A stretch of 64,000 nt of DNA from Mucidula mucida. Its lineage: Eukaryota; Basidiomycota; Agaricomycetes; Agaricales; Physalacriaceae. The stretch spans positions 58,566 to 122,565 of the forward strand of contig JADNYV010000107.1 of NCBI GenBank assembly GCA_015501055.1. Reading direction: 5' to 3'. This document shows positions 11,388 through 21,323 of the stretch, piece by piece (the first letter of the stretch is position 1; each line of letters opens with the position of its first letter). The notes under the pieces were generated by a model that saw nothing but the letters and a program-made list of their open reading frames with translations, ran no database searches and was not told the DNA's origin. The translations under genes were made by a program, and so were the position numbers.

Positions 11388-11657
11388 ATGTCTACTGTGT
11401 CGATGATTTCTACCCAACCTACCGCTCAACGCCATCCCGTTGCCCTTTTAGAAGCCATGTTGATCGAGTCCCAGCTCGCTCAAGGTGTGTCGTTTAGTAA
11501 GACGAACTTCGGTGCATACTATAATACTATGTACATATTCACCTTTTTCGAAGCCTCGCATTACCACTCTACACCTGCCTTCAAAGTTCAAGCTGACCAC
11601 ACTGCAAAACTTCTAGCGTTGCGTCGGCTGTATAACGGAGCCGAAACTGTCCAATGA
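11388..11657 (+). CDS. Hypothetical 89-aa protein, identical in both arms
   Basis: ATG at 11388 opens MSTVSMISTQPTAQRHP; the frame ends GAETVQ and a stop at 11655-11657. The middle segment NFGAYYNTMYIFTFFEASHY is aromatic-rich. The copy at 58431-58700 gives the same 89 residues, while the flanks just upstream differ by small indels. No family is recognised and no signal peptide is clear. It could also be an exon of a larger gene, since GT...AG pairs exist inside. Identity may only reflect recent duplication. Confidence 0.4.
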   Translation: MSTVSMISTQPTAQRHPVALLEAMLIESQLAQGVSFSKTNFGAYYNTMYIFTFFEASHYHSTPAFKVQADHTAKLLALRRLYNGAETVQ

Positions 11658-12031
11658 AATCATAAATATTTGCTCTTCATCGTAATTGTATTAACACAGC
11701 ATCTCGCGGTCATCCGACCAAAAGTTTCTTACACGTTCTTTCATGCGACCTTTCTTGCCCACTGACCGCATATCCAGGAGTCGGAATACTTCGTCGTCCG
11801 AGTACTAGTCTGTGCTATTCGAGGCATTCGCCTCACGACAAGCAGCAGTCACTAGTGTCTCCAACTCATTACACGAATCAAGCTCAAGGCGTCCTTCAAA
11901 CGCGTGCTTCATGTCGTTCGCTTCCGCTCAAGCGCCACACTCATTGAAATCACCAAGTCCGTACTCAGATTCATATATATGTGCCACACTACCACGCTTT
12001 CAAAACTCAAGTCCAGTTTCCAACGAACGTT

Positions 12032-12600
12032 ATGGCCGTCCCTACTCCGAGTCATCTTCCAGCCCCAATGACAGACTCCATCCCCGTCCCAGTCTACTCC
12101 CATCTCCTCCACGGCGCCAAGGTCGTAGTCGCATGGCTTGTAGGCCTCTCTGTCCTCGTCGTCACCGCCTCTGCCTTCACCGTCCTCGGCTACGCCTTAT
12201 TCTCCACATCTACCATCCCCCCGGCCACGCCCTCTCCGTCTTCTACGCGTCCCTCATCGGCGGGAGCATCCTCGTCCCCCCAGTCTGCATCGCATGCGAC
12301 GCGGCATTCCAATCCATCTGCCCGTCCGGGTACCGCGATCTGGACATGGCCTCCATTCTCTGGATGGAATACGTCCCCCGTGCGCTCATCATACCCGTGT
12401 TTGTGGGGGGCAGCGCTTTAGGATTGAAGATCTTGGGTCTGAGCTCGGCGTTTGATGCGGAGCGGCTTGTGGATAGGGGACATTTGGTGGCGGCGAGTGC
12501 GCTTGGGGGATTCATTTTTCAGGTGATCTATGAAGCTTTGAGAGCTGGCGTTGTGATTACGACGCTTATTCGGGAACGTGGCGAGAGGAATTCGATTTGA
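12032..12600 (+). pseudogene. T1: small multi-pass membrane protein, frameshifted
   Basis: The first ATG with homology to the intact copy T4 is at 12032 (MAVPTPSHLPAPMTDSIPVP). A hydrophobic helix around VVAWLVGLSVLVVTASAFTV is followed by LGYALFSTSTIPP. There the C-run near 12218-12224 has six C where T4 has seven, and the frame is lost. The downstream frame continues LSVFYASLIGGSILVPP to a stop at 12598-12600. A TATATAT box lies at 11971-11980. It is a recent one-base pseudogene, or a homopolymer sequencing error. Confidence 0.75.
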
Positions 12601-12659
12601 TGATTACCTTGTAGTTCCGTCTAACTTATACGAAGTAACCTTCCAACTAGAAAGACTTC

Positions 12660-12815
12660 GCGTGCAGCGTAGTTGGTTCTAAGAGTGCCCAGACAGTCTC
12701 AGGGCTTATGGGTTAGTCGTTTTACAAAGGCAATTAAGGCATTGAGTCTTGACCACAAACCATGAAGCCGGTAAGACCACTGGCAACCAAGATACGCTTC
12801 TTCGGCGCGTCTGGG
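12660..12815 (-). pseudogene. DAO exon 1/2 scrap
   Basis: Minus strand reads NPDAPKKRILVASGLTGF (DAO-B has NPDAPKKRILVVGGGVTGF), then an intron-like gap, then TVWALLEP matching the start of DAO exon 2. Only about 150 bp of a DAO gene is here. The inverted counterpart lies at 57266-57420. Confidence 0.7.
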
Positions 12816-12998
12816 TTGATCACTATGGCACAGCAGGACAATGGTCTCGGCCGATATGTAAGGACCAAGAAGAATTGGTTGGCAGTTTTTTATCAGCCTA
12901 CCCAACACACACTACGGAACAGCGAAAAGTTTTGTAATGGATCCTGGGATGTCCTTATGTATAAGAAAATCGGGAGTGTGCTCAATTACTGGTATGAC

Positions 12999-14105
12999 TC
13001 AGAATACAATGTAGCTGCGAGATTCTATGTACGTCTTCATACTCACGGACTTGAGCCTCGGAAGACGCAGTAAATCACTCTCCGCGTCCTTCCATGCCAC
13101 CATTGAATGCTGCATCTCCGACGCCGCGCTCGCGTCCGCATAGCGGAAAATGATCGCCAGATGTTCTAAGCTGACGGCTGCCTCCTGGGTCAGGTGGCTG
13201 AGCCACCATCTCGTCAAGGACGAAGTGAAGCCAGGGAGGGACAGGTGCAATGACCTGATTCTTTGCAAGGGAAAGACGGGAATCTCCAGCGCTGTATCGT
13301 CTATCAGTAAATCAGTCGCAGGACATGGGAATGGTCGCTTACTCTGTAAATCGCCAATATTATACTCTGGTCGGCCAAGCGTTAAGGATATGAGATTCGG
13401 AAGTTTGGGGATGAGTTCTGAGATGATGAAGAGGGTTTCGGCGGAATAGCTTAGGAAAATTAGCCTGCGCAAGTGCTTCAACCATCCGCTGGCAACGGTA
13501 TTGGACAGGAAAACACCTAGGGGCGATGATACCGTGAGCATATGTATTTCGGTGACGTGAAAACTCCCGGGGTCGAGTGAGGGAGGCTTCCCCTTTATAT
13601 GCAATCGGGCATCAACGTGAAGCGACGAGACCGAAGGGAAGTAGGAAAGAATGTGAAACAAATACTGAGGGTTTGAGAGGAAGGCTCCCCACAACTTGAG
13701 CATCCTGACTCTGGGAGATGATACGATGGGAAGAAGATCTGGGCTGTTTGCGACCGTGACGCTATGTATGCCTTCGAACTCAATTTTATCCACATTAATA
13801 AGTGCATGGATCAGGCGCCCGAATGAGTCGTCTTCTTGAACGGGTCGGCCTGGGAGAGGGTTACGAAGGGTGATGTGTTCAGCAACAATGCGAAGTCGGC
13901 GAACGTAATTCAGGATGTGGGGCGACATTTCGAGAAGAGGTATATATCTCGAAGGACGGTTCCTTGGTGACAGCTCCAAGTCGTGGAATAAGAGCGCCTG
14001 CGAGCGAGCACGGAGACACTGCGATGTGCATGACAGTGCCATAAGGGATGGGTGGTCGTCGAACAGCCATTCGACAATTTCATCGAGTAGTTCTTGGGGG
14101 AACAT
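12999..14105 (-). CDS. FB-1: F-box/LRR-like protein
   Basis: Exons 13343-14105 and 12999-13291 with a 51-bp intron give 351 aa. The intron is divisible by three and stop-free, so it also reads through. The start is the ATG at 14105 (MFPQELLDEIVEWLFDDHPS), an F-box-like opening that would contact Skp1 in SCF ubiquitin ligases. Leu-rich segments follow, such as MLKLWGAFLSNPQYLFHILSYFP and SLTLGRPE, resembling degenerate LRRs. FB-2 and FB-4 have an upstream exon; here its equivalent carries an in-frame TGA and the link to MFPQ is shifted by one base, so FB-1 may be N-terminally shortened. It is divergent to DAO-B. FB-3 is nearly identical. Confidence 0.78.
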   Translation of the reverse strand: MFPQELLDEIVEWLFDDHPSLMALSCTSQCLRARSQALLFHDLELSPRNRPSRYIPLLEMSPHILNYVRRLRIVAEHITLRNPLPGRPVQEDDSFGRLIHALINVDKIEFEGIHSVTVANSPDLLPIVSSPRVRMLKLWGAFLSNPQYLFHILSYFPSVSSLHVDARLHIKGKPPSLDPGSFHVTEIHMLTVSSPLGVFLSNTVASGWLKHLRRLIFLSYSAETLFIISELIPKLPNLISLTLGRPEYNIGDLQSKRPFPCPATDLLIDDTALEIPVFPLQRIRSLHLSLPGFTSSLTRWWLSHLTQEAAVSLEHLAIIFRYADASAASEMQHSMVAWKDAESDLLRLPRLKSVSMKTYIESRSYIVF

Positions 14106-15131
14106 GACGGTCAAATTTTGAAGTTGGAGGATAAGTATGCGCCTGAGGAGGGTTTCAAAGACGCGGAAGCTGATTGGGAGTCGTCGTATTCGATAGTAGA
14201 TGGGTTCTAGTAGTAGTACACATGTTCAATGCATGTTTGTCCGCGCCACAGGAGAGCTTACCTTGATCAATGTAAAATATAAGCTTGAGGTAATTCTGAG
14301 TAAGATCTACGCATGAATAGGCGCGAGGATGTGCAGGGATGAAAATCTATTAGAGACCACGGAGGGAAGAGGTCAACCCGATTGCCGGCGGATGTAGAAA
14401 CCGATATCTCCGTGTTCGAGTTGCTACCCGACTCTCATGATGTCTGCCCGTCTTGCCATACAGAGCGTACTTCTCTTGCATCCGTCGCCGTGGACTTGAA
14501 ATTGGACGTTTGAAATCATGTTCTCTTCAACTAGTAAGGCACAGTGGGCGCTGCTAAGTGTGCTGTGATTTTCTTGATGAAAAACTTCTCTAACTCACCG
14601 GTTAGAAACAACACGCAAGGCTTGTCAGAAACTTGATCTGTCACGGATCTCTGCTCGGACATATCTTATCGTCTTGTCCTCGGTAAGATCTTTCATCAAT
14701 TCCGAGATTGTCAACTCAGATTCAGCTCAGCTCGCACTCCGGCAACTTGATAAAACCCACAGTCTCGCATGTCCGTCGACTGCTGGTCCGCTGTACGATA
14801 GCTCTACGCGTTATCCAATTCCTATCGCCCAGCTCCATAATCAGGTTCTAATTACCTGCGAAGTACTGAACGAGCACCTTGAAAGTCTTTGCCATAACCT
14901 CTCATCCGAGGCGGTCATTCACGTCCATCATCACCCGGGGTCTGCACGTCCTCCGCGCTGAACCCTACATGGACCTGTAGCTCGTCAGGGTGCCGCGGAT
15001 GAACACGACGTGGTCGTTCTCCGAGCACTTTCCAAAGTCGCGGTCGCGGGATTGGTATTTAACATGAACGTGTTCAGCATGTTGGACCATCAGCATCAGT
15101 CCCACTCAGACTCAGCTTCTCTAACTCAACA
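14106..15131. promoter_or_regulatory. Shared divergent promoter region, FB-1/DAO-B
   Basis: About 1 kb between two divergent starts. It includes the former F-box 5' exon and intron near 14200-14320. A block from about 14437 onward matches 27447 onward almost base for base. The DAO TATA-like TATTTAA is at 15056-15062, 70 bp before the DAO-B ATG, and recurs before DAO-C and DAO-D. The stretch contains an open 95-codon frame (14674-14961), probably chance. Confidence 0.6.
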
Positions 15132-16739
15132 ATGTCTATTGCCTCATCTCCTGACTTCTTCTTGACTCGCCTCGGCGGCGAGCTCGTCCTTCAGCAAGGC
15201 CAGCCCATTACACCCAACCCAGACGCGCCGAAGAAGCGTATCTTGGTTGTTGGAGGCGGTGTTACAGGCTTCACTGTAGGTGTTTGTTATTATCTTTTGA
15301 TCTCCATATACTAACAGTCCCTTCAGACAGCTTGGGCGCTTCTAGATGCCGGCTACGACGTCACCATCATCGCTGAGCGTTGGGCGGATCCCAAAAACCG
15401 AATCACGTCTCAAATTGCCGGAGCTCTCTGGGAATTCCCGCCAGCTGTTTGCGGCAAACACACCGATGTACATGGTTGTCTTCATAACTTGATCATCGTG
15501 TGCTTACCTTGGATCGCAGGTCATCTCATTGCACAACTCGAAGCGCTGGTGCATGACCGCCTACCGCGCTTTCGACAAACTACAAGAGATCATGCCTCGC
15601 GATGACTATCTCGATCATGGCGTGCAGATGCGCATGGCCAACTTCTTCTTCGACCAGAAGATGGAGGATATGCCTGATCGTGGCCAGCTGGACAAGTTTG
15701 AGGAGATCATGGCGCAGAAGGATGTATGTTGTCTTCACTACTATTGTGGAAGCGACGATTTTAACGACTACGTTAGATCAAGGGCGTCAGGCGCGATGGC
15801 AACATCGTACATGAACACAAAGTCAATCAAAAGGCTGGCGTTGTCGACGCCTATCAACATCTCGCCCCAGTCATCGACACCGACGCTTACATGCACTGGC
15901 TTCGATTCGTGCTCGTCTGCAAAGGCGCAGTCATGGAGACGCGGCGCATCAACGGGGATCTACTTGACCAAGAGGAAGAATTGCTCGCCGAGTACGGTGC
16001 TGACGCAATCGTCAATGCCACTGGCTTGGCTGGTCTCGAACTTGCAGGAGATGCCTCTGTCTACCCGCTTAGCGGCGCTCTCATCCGGGTTGTTAACGAT
16101 GGCAGCAAATTCCCCAAAGTCACTGAAGCGCTCGCTGTCACTCACGATGGCACTCGAGGCGAAGACGAGGACATCGTGTTCATCGTCCCCCGCAACGACA
16201 ACACGCTCATCCTTGGTGGTAAGTCACACCCGTAAATGTCTTTGGACATGATGTCCATTCGAATACCTTCAGGTTTGGCTCAACCACATAAATACGAACT
16301 AGACCTCACACTGGACAGCCCCGAAATCATACGCATGCGCCCGCGCTCCAACAAATTTGTACCTGGCCTTGAGCACGCCGAAGTACGACCCGACGCATCC
16401 TTGGTGCAAGGTCTCCGCCCATTGCGGGGCTCCAATGTCCGCGTTGAGCGTGAGTTATGCCCACGGTCAGACGGGTCAACAAGCCGCATCGTCCATTCTT
16501 ATGGACAAGGTGGCGCTGGTCTCTCCTTGTCCTTCGGTTGTGCTAGCGATGTGTTGGAGTTGATTCAGGAGGTAAAAGATGATCCGCCCGCTACGAAAAT
16601 GTCGCTCAGCAGACGACATCAGTACGGAGGCTCAATTTTAGATTCAACGGATGCTAGTCGACTAAATCATTGGTATTTATTTCATCTCTCACTACGAGCT
16701 GTCATATTTACTTCTGTTCATTTAGCGCGCGTGAATTAG
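15132..16739 (+). CDS. DAO-B: FAD-dependent D-amino-acid-oxidase-like, altered C-terminus
   Basis: Exons 15132-15275, 15327-15467, 15520-15723, 15777-16218, 16273-16739 give 465 aa. The glycine loop GGGVTG is at residues 41-46, NATGL and ALIRVVND are in exon 4, and HSYGQGGAGLSLSFGCA near the C-terminus is the DAO-family signature. Family members oxidise D-amino acids to imino acids with release of H2O2. Two oddities: near 16380 it reads AEVRPDAS where relatives read AEYDPDAP, caused by a one-base gain followed by a one-base loss; and the usual stop is TCA, adding 31 residues after RRHQYGG. No C-terminal SKL peroxisomal signal. Function is doubtful. Confidence 0.75.
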
Positions 16740-16950
16740 CTCACCTGGTGCAAGTACTCCTTAACACTTCCCTCCAATGGGCGAGCTGCTATGGTTGTTT
16801 GTTCGTAAACTTCAAAGCAGAAGGGTTCAATGGATTCCCCGTAAATGATAACAGTCTAATACAACTGAAGTAGAGCAACTCAATGTACACATAGCCAAGC
16901 AGCGATCCAGAAAAGTGCGAAAACCTGAACTAAACATTTGACTTTAAATT

Positions 16951-17369
16951 TCAAAGATGAAGATCGGCAAGAAGATGAGCAGGAGGAATAAACGGTGTCG
17001 TTGGAGCGGAATGATCATATAACCTCGGCATTTCAGCAGAGTAAAAAGGCTGCTGGGAACTCCGCGGGCGTGGAGGGATCACAGGCGACGGTGCGGGCGT
17101 CACTCCCCGCGATCTGGGCGTGCCGTATAAACTCCCAAAGGTCGGATGTCCATTTGGCGGCGCAGCACCAAAGGTAGGGTGCGACATCTCAAACGCCGAT
17201 TGTTGTGCACTGACTGGCCGTGGGGACGGATTTACGAAATGGGGCATGTGTGAGAACTGTGGCGTCGGTGCAGGGACGTTGAAGGTATTGTGGGATGGTA
17301 GATACACTGACTGCGATCGCGGAGGGAGAGAATGCGATACAATGTTAGGCATGGAGTGAGGATTTGATG
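16951..17369 (-). pseudogene. 3' fragment of the nucleotidyltransferase-like gene
   Basis: It corresponds to the C-terminal Pro/Ser-rich tail of the gene at 51695-53167 (MPNIVSHSLPPRSQSVYLPS to HLLADLHL and stop). It lacks the N-terminal domain. Homology ends sharply at 17369. It lies convergent to DAO-B, as the complete gene does to DAO-E. Confidence 0.85.
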
Positions 17370-17395
17370 CCGAGGAGTAGGAGTAGGAGTCTTAC

Positions 17396-18405
17396 GATCC
17401 AACGGCCCCAGCCCCAGTGCTCACAAAGATGGTATCGCCCTTCTTCGCGTGGGCGTATTCCTTGTAGCCAAAGTACGCCGTCTCCCCAGGCATCCCTGCT
17501 GCGCCGACGTACACTGACCACGGGAGGGTCGTCTTGGCGATGACACGCGCGAGGGGTCGGGAATGATGCCGTATTCTTGAAAGTCTAGAACAGGCCGTGT
17601 GGATGGATGGGGGGGTAAACAGAATGGATGGACGCACTGAATACACCGGTGACATGGTCGCCGACTTTGATATCCGCATTTTCAGAACGCACGACGCCGC
17701 AGTTGTGGAGTCTTATCATCATCATCATCATTAGCGCGCTACGAGTGATGAAACTCACGGCTCGCCGATGAGGAACGCGGGCTAGTAGGGATTGCGCGTT
17801 AGGAGAGGAATCAAGTGGACATTGATAAGTATACGACTTGACTCACGCATCTTCCCGCGGAGGTACGGGTCGATGGACAAGACGAGCGTCTTGATCAGAA
17901 TACCTCCGTTTAGCGGCACATTAGAGGATTTTTGTAACGCCCAATTTTTGGCTTCCGAGGTAATTCCGGGTCGTGCCGGGGATCCGAATCCAACATTTGG
18001 TTCGTTCCACATTTGGGTGTGCCTGCGAGCAACAATGCGCTACAGCGTCACCCCCGCCATGCTCCCTCCTCACACTTGGTAGCTCTAATTGCATGAGTGA
18101 ATCCAGCTCTGAGACAACATATAAAGGGAAGGGGAGGACGAATGCACCCACAAATGCGCGCATTTGCTGAAGACCCGCCTTCCTAAACAAGCCCAACGAC
18201 AAACTCCGTTAAATCCGAAATCATCAAGGCAAAATTTGGACCGCGCTACAAAAATCCTCTATTATCGAGATCGATGGTCTGGCTCGCATCGTGCGCCCGG
18301 GGATTGGATACCCTATATCAAGAGTGGATATTGTCAAGGTAGATTAAAGCGCATACCCGTAGGGATTTCGTTGAAGTTTACGACTGCGTTCCGGATCGGT
18401 GCCAT
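17396..18405 (-). pseudogene. MDR-2: truncated MDR reductase copy
   Basis: ATG at 18403-18405 and exons 1-5 of MDR-1 can be followed to the end of exon 5 at 17396 ([10 protein letters not shown]). The later exons, carrying most of the NADPH domain, are absent. A 340-bp MITE interrupts exon 2 and there are small deletions in exons 4 and 5. It is joined head-on to the nucleotidyltransferase fragment at about 17370-17385, a rearrangement junction. Confidence 0.85.
17922..18261. mobile_element. 340-bp MITE with TAGAGGATTTTTGTA termini
   Basis: The ends are TAGAGGATTTTTGTAACGC and, inverted, TAGAGGATTTTTGTAGCGC. It interrupts the MDR-2 exon 2 sequence between GCGGCACAT and TTATCGAGATCGATGG. A TA target duplication is likely if the outermost TA is counted as flank. 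No coding capacity. Confidence 0.75.
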
Positions 18406-18820
18406 TGCGTGTAGGTCATATAGAGGAGCGGGGTGTTTTATAGGATACGATGTCGGTGGGCGTGAGTAAGGATTAAGGATTTAGTGCTTAGCAATCGAGG
18501 GTGTGGGCGGAGTCTGGACGTGAGTCAATGATTAGCGCTTGGCAGTGGAGGATTAGCAATCTTGACCGAAGCATAGAAAGAATGTGCAGTGGAAGGAGCA
18601 CAATGCTGACAAAGATATGACTTGCCGGACCCGAAGGTTCAAGTTTTTTTCCCACACCTGCGAACTGCTGAACGAGCAGCTTACGACTGACACACGCCAT
18701 AACCCCCCATCCGAAGCGGTCGTTTACATTTGTCATCACTCGGGGTCTGCACGTCCTCCGCGCTGAACCTGCAGCTCGTCAGGGTGCCGCGGATGAGCAC
18801 GACGTGGTCGTTCTCCGAAT
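18406..18820. other. Fused promoter fragments of MDR and DAO genes
   Basis: 18406-18655 resembles the region upstream of MDR-1 (10801-11220). From about 18660 the sequence matches the DAO upstream region (compare 35870-36050) and stops at GTTCTCCGA near 18818, where LINE sequence starts. No gene is seen. Confidence 0.6.
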
Positions 18821-19265
18821 GGCTTTCGGAAAGGCTTTCATGCGCTCAATAACCCATGGATTCTGTGGTGTGCCATAGAAATGGCATGTGCGGAGAAGAA
18901 GGCCCTGTGCGTGGTCTTTCCAGACCTTACAAATGTGTTTCCATGGACAGATCATGGCACGTTGTGGTCCATGATGTACCGAAAAGGTGTGGGTGGACCA
19001 ATCTTTGATTGGATGCGGATGCTATACCGCTGTATGAGCTATGTGATGCGCTTAGGGAAGGAGGTGTCTGCGCCCTTCAAGACAACAATTGGAATCTTGA
19101 CTGGTGATACAACTTCCCCAGGTCTCTGGATGTTTGTTTCGTCGGATATCATACTGTCAACACATTCTGAGGACATTATGATGGCCGGACGGACGGTGAA
19201 CCACATGATGCATGCTGATGATGGTGCTGTGCTCTCTAGACTTAAAGGAATAGTGGCACACCTCG
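18821..19265 (+). pseudogene. LINE reverse transcriptase relic, part 1
   Basis: Reads NGFRKGFHALNNPWIL, then VFPDLTNVFPWTDHGTLW, GVGGPIFDWMRMLY, IGILTGDTTSP and MMHADDGAVLS. This matches non-LTR RT blocks: the F-DLTNAF motif with the first catalytic Asp, then the [YA]DD box. The start is truncated at the DAO promoter fragment. The frame continues directly at 25959 after removal of Chromo-2, so the relic was split by that insertion. Confidence 0.85.
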
Positions 19266-19794
19266 TGTTATGAATTGCCATATTTTCACACTTTCACATC
19301 TTATCATATCTTATCGGGGGCCTTGTCTTATCAACCAACGGACTGTTTCATCATCTGGTTCGTCACCGATAATACTCCTGTTCATTACCGAAGCCGTACT
19401 CATGTCGAACACATGCCTAACACATGGATGACATCATACATGCCGATACCTCATGGATTCCCCATTGTATACACACCACCAACACTCGTAGCACACATGG
19501 TCGTTTCAGTATTATTACTTACATGCAGTTACCACTCGTATTTAATGGTTTCACGGACTAGTAGCATACAACACTGGGTCAAGGGCGTGGAGCATCCCTA
19601 GTGGAAACGCGTATGGACAAGGAGTCCCAAACACAGACTTACTAGTATATAAGCAGTAGTGTAGTATCATTGTACTTTAGTTCCGATCTTGTTTATACAC
19701 CTGGCCTAGCCTAGTCTTACAAATGCAAACACTTTCTCTTTTAGCTCTTGCTGTGGTACCTGGTTTAGTCTTGTGGCTTAGTCAGTCGCTAACA
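19266..19794 (+). repeat. 5' LTR of Chromo-2 (529 bp)
   Basis: TGTTATG at the start, GCTAACA at the end. It differs from the 3' LTR at several sites near its end (19730-19770 against 25890-25930), so insertion is not brand new. Confidence 0.93.
19646..19653 (+). promoter_or_regulatory. LTR TATA box
   Basis: TATATAAG. The TAGTTCCGATCTT motif that begins about 32 bp downstream (19678-19690) lies where the transcript should start, which matters for the self-priming proposal. Confidence 0.65.
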
Positions 19795-19795
19795 G

Positions 19796-19808
19796 AAGAT
19801 CGGAACTA
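19796..19808 (+). promoter_or_regulatory. Primer-binding site complementary to the predicted mRNA 5' end
   Basis: AAGATCGGAACTA lies one base after the 5' LTR. It is the exact reverse complement of 19678-19690 within the LTR, 13 of 13 bases. In Tf1-type elements the mRNA 5' end folds back to prime reverse transcription. The position and complementarity fit that mechanism and no tRNA 3' end is needed. Confidence 0.65.
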
Positions 19809-20393
19809 CTTTCTACCACCTACCACACATCCCTGATCGTCGATCAGCACTTCGCTGTTTGATCATCACACATTCCCCTATTCCCTTTCCCTGTTTACAG
19901 ATCGACGGATTTCTAATTCCAGCGCACGTCCGCATACGTGTGTATTGGTCCCAGTAGCGCCGGCTAACAGTTAGAGATAACTGCCTCGGGTGCTGGAAGT
20001 AGCCGCTCTCACGAGAACGAACTTTTGGCAGTTGCACTTCAGTGGGCGCTGTTTACGGGTCAACCCCCGTTCCCAGGAAAACTTTGGCTTACCTCACACC
20101 AGAGGGACGTTGGCTGGGCAATTGCGAACTTGTGACGAGCTCTTGGGCTCCATAGATATGTAGTCAGTAGTCGGTAAAATAGTGTAGACAGTTACGATAC
20201 CTACCTACTTTACTTACATTATGATACACACCATCATTCCCCAACCTACCAAGTCCTGGATTCTATCTCAGATCTAGGCGATTCCTCCTTATTCATCCAA
20301 ACCTCTATTCCCTCACCCGTTTCATCCAAATCTGCATCACCCATATCCCCACTTTCACCCTTTCACTCTCCAATCCTATTACCTCGATTCATC

Positions 20394-21323
20394 ATGTCCA
20401 ACGAAGCACCCGAAACCGCTTCTCACACACCCGCTCATTATGCCGATGTCGAAATCAAAGGCCGATCCCTTGTCAACAAGCCTTACGACTATGACGGGGA
20501 CAAGTCCAAGTACAAGAGCTGGTGGCGATCAATGTTCACATATATCCGTGACAAGAAGAACAACCTGACATCTGCCTCCGAAAGGATCAATGTTGTTCTT
20601 TCCTATATCCGAGGAGATCACGTAGATGCATGGGTCCAGAACTACTCGGACCAGAACTTCGATGAGGAAGAAGAGGAATGGACAGTCTCTTGGACGGAGT
20701 TCAAGGAAGACTTGAAGGAGCGATTTGTGGATTCCAATCTCGCGCGAGACGCTCAAGACCAGATCGAGCGGTTGCGCCAGGGGCAAGACACCGCTCAAGA
20801 TTTCTTCCAGAAGTTTGAGGTTCTGCTCACTCAGGCAGGATATTTGAAGGATGACACATTTGTTGTGCGACTTCTCGAGACCAACGTCAACAAGAAGATC
20901 ATTGATCAGATCTATGGCAGCCAAGACGGGTTGCCAGAGAAGTATAAGGATTGGAAGGCACAGATCATTCAGATCAATCAGCTGTGGAGAAGGCGGACGG
21001 CGAGCAAGAGGTCCGGCATGCAGTCCCGGCCCCTAGCTCCGCAGGCGGCTACATCGAGAGCCAATCCTACGAACCCACCCCTGACGCCGATCACACAATG
21101 AGATGCCACCGGTGTTACCTATGGAGGAACCAGCAGGCCAATGGACATCGACAATGCACGTTGAAGAGGACTTTGCTTCAGCTGTGGCGAACATGGCCAC
21201 GTTAGCAGGTTCTGTCCGAAGAAGGGTCGACCCCAGACGATTCGGGGTTTATGGACCGAAATGAACGACGAGGAGAAGAAGAAGTTGGCCGAAGAGCTGG
21301 GTTTTGCGAAGCTCCCGCAGTAG
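20394..21323 (+). pseudogene. Gag of Chromo-2 with two nonsense codons
   Basis: ATG at 20394. Capsid-like helices run through YKSWWRSMFTYI and DAQDQIERLRQGQDTAQDFF. A zinc knuckle [14 protein letters not shown] (CX2CX4HX4C) at about 21174-21215 is in the same frame. Two TGA codons interrupt it at 21099-21101 and 21162-21164. Each sits where CGA (Arg) is plausible, so both look like C-to-T changes at CpG. The natural gag stop is TAG at 21321-21323. Pol overlaps in the -1 frame. Confidence 0.85.

Larger units (their letters stand above)
5881..17369. repeat. Left arm of large inverted duplication
   Basis: Gene order and orientation here mirror 52754-62561: DAO, MDR, 89-codon ORF, T membrane protein, DAO scrap, F-box, DAO, nucleotidyltransferase tail. 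Homology is continuous through intergenic DNA, for example 7141-7588 against 60824-61240 and 10800-11387 against 58700-59285. The left arm is longer mainly because of the pogo-like element at 7589-9251. The left edge is cut by the Chromo-3 LTR. The right edge is a sharp break at 17369, where nucleotidyltransferase homology stops and MDR homology begins. Confidence 0.88.

Noticed and set aside
11812..12600. 262-codon reading across T1
   Set aside because: It uses the wrong frame for the first half and a non-ATG start. The protein family frame is ATG 12032 with a frameshift.
14674..14961. 95-codon open frame, identical at 27684-27971
   Set aside because: It lies in the DAO promoter region inside the converted tract, so identity is explained by conversion. 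It is not open in the DAO-D, DAO-E or DAO-F spacers.
15529..16251. 240-codon unspliced reading over DAO-B
   Set aside because: It runs through introns and leaves the DAO frame after exon 3. The five-exon model keeps all motifs.
17710..17740. ATC trinucleotide run
   Set aside because: Short simple repeat in a pseudogene intron.
20529..20924. 131-codon minus-strand frame opposite gag
   Set aside because: Antisense shadow of the gag coding sequence.
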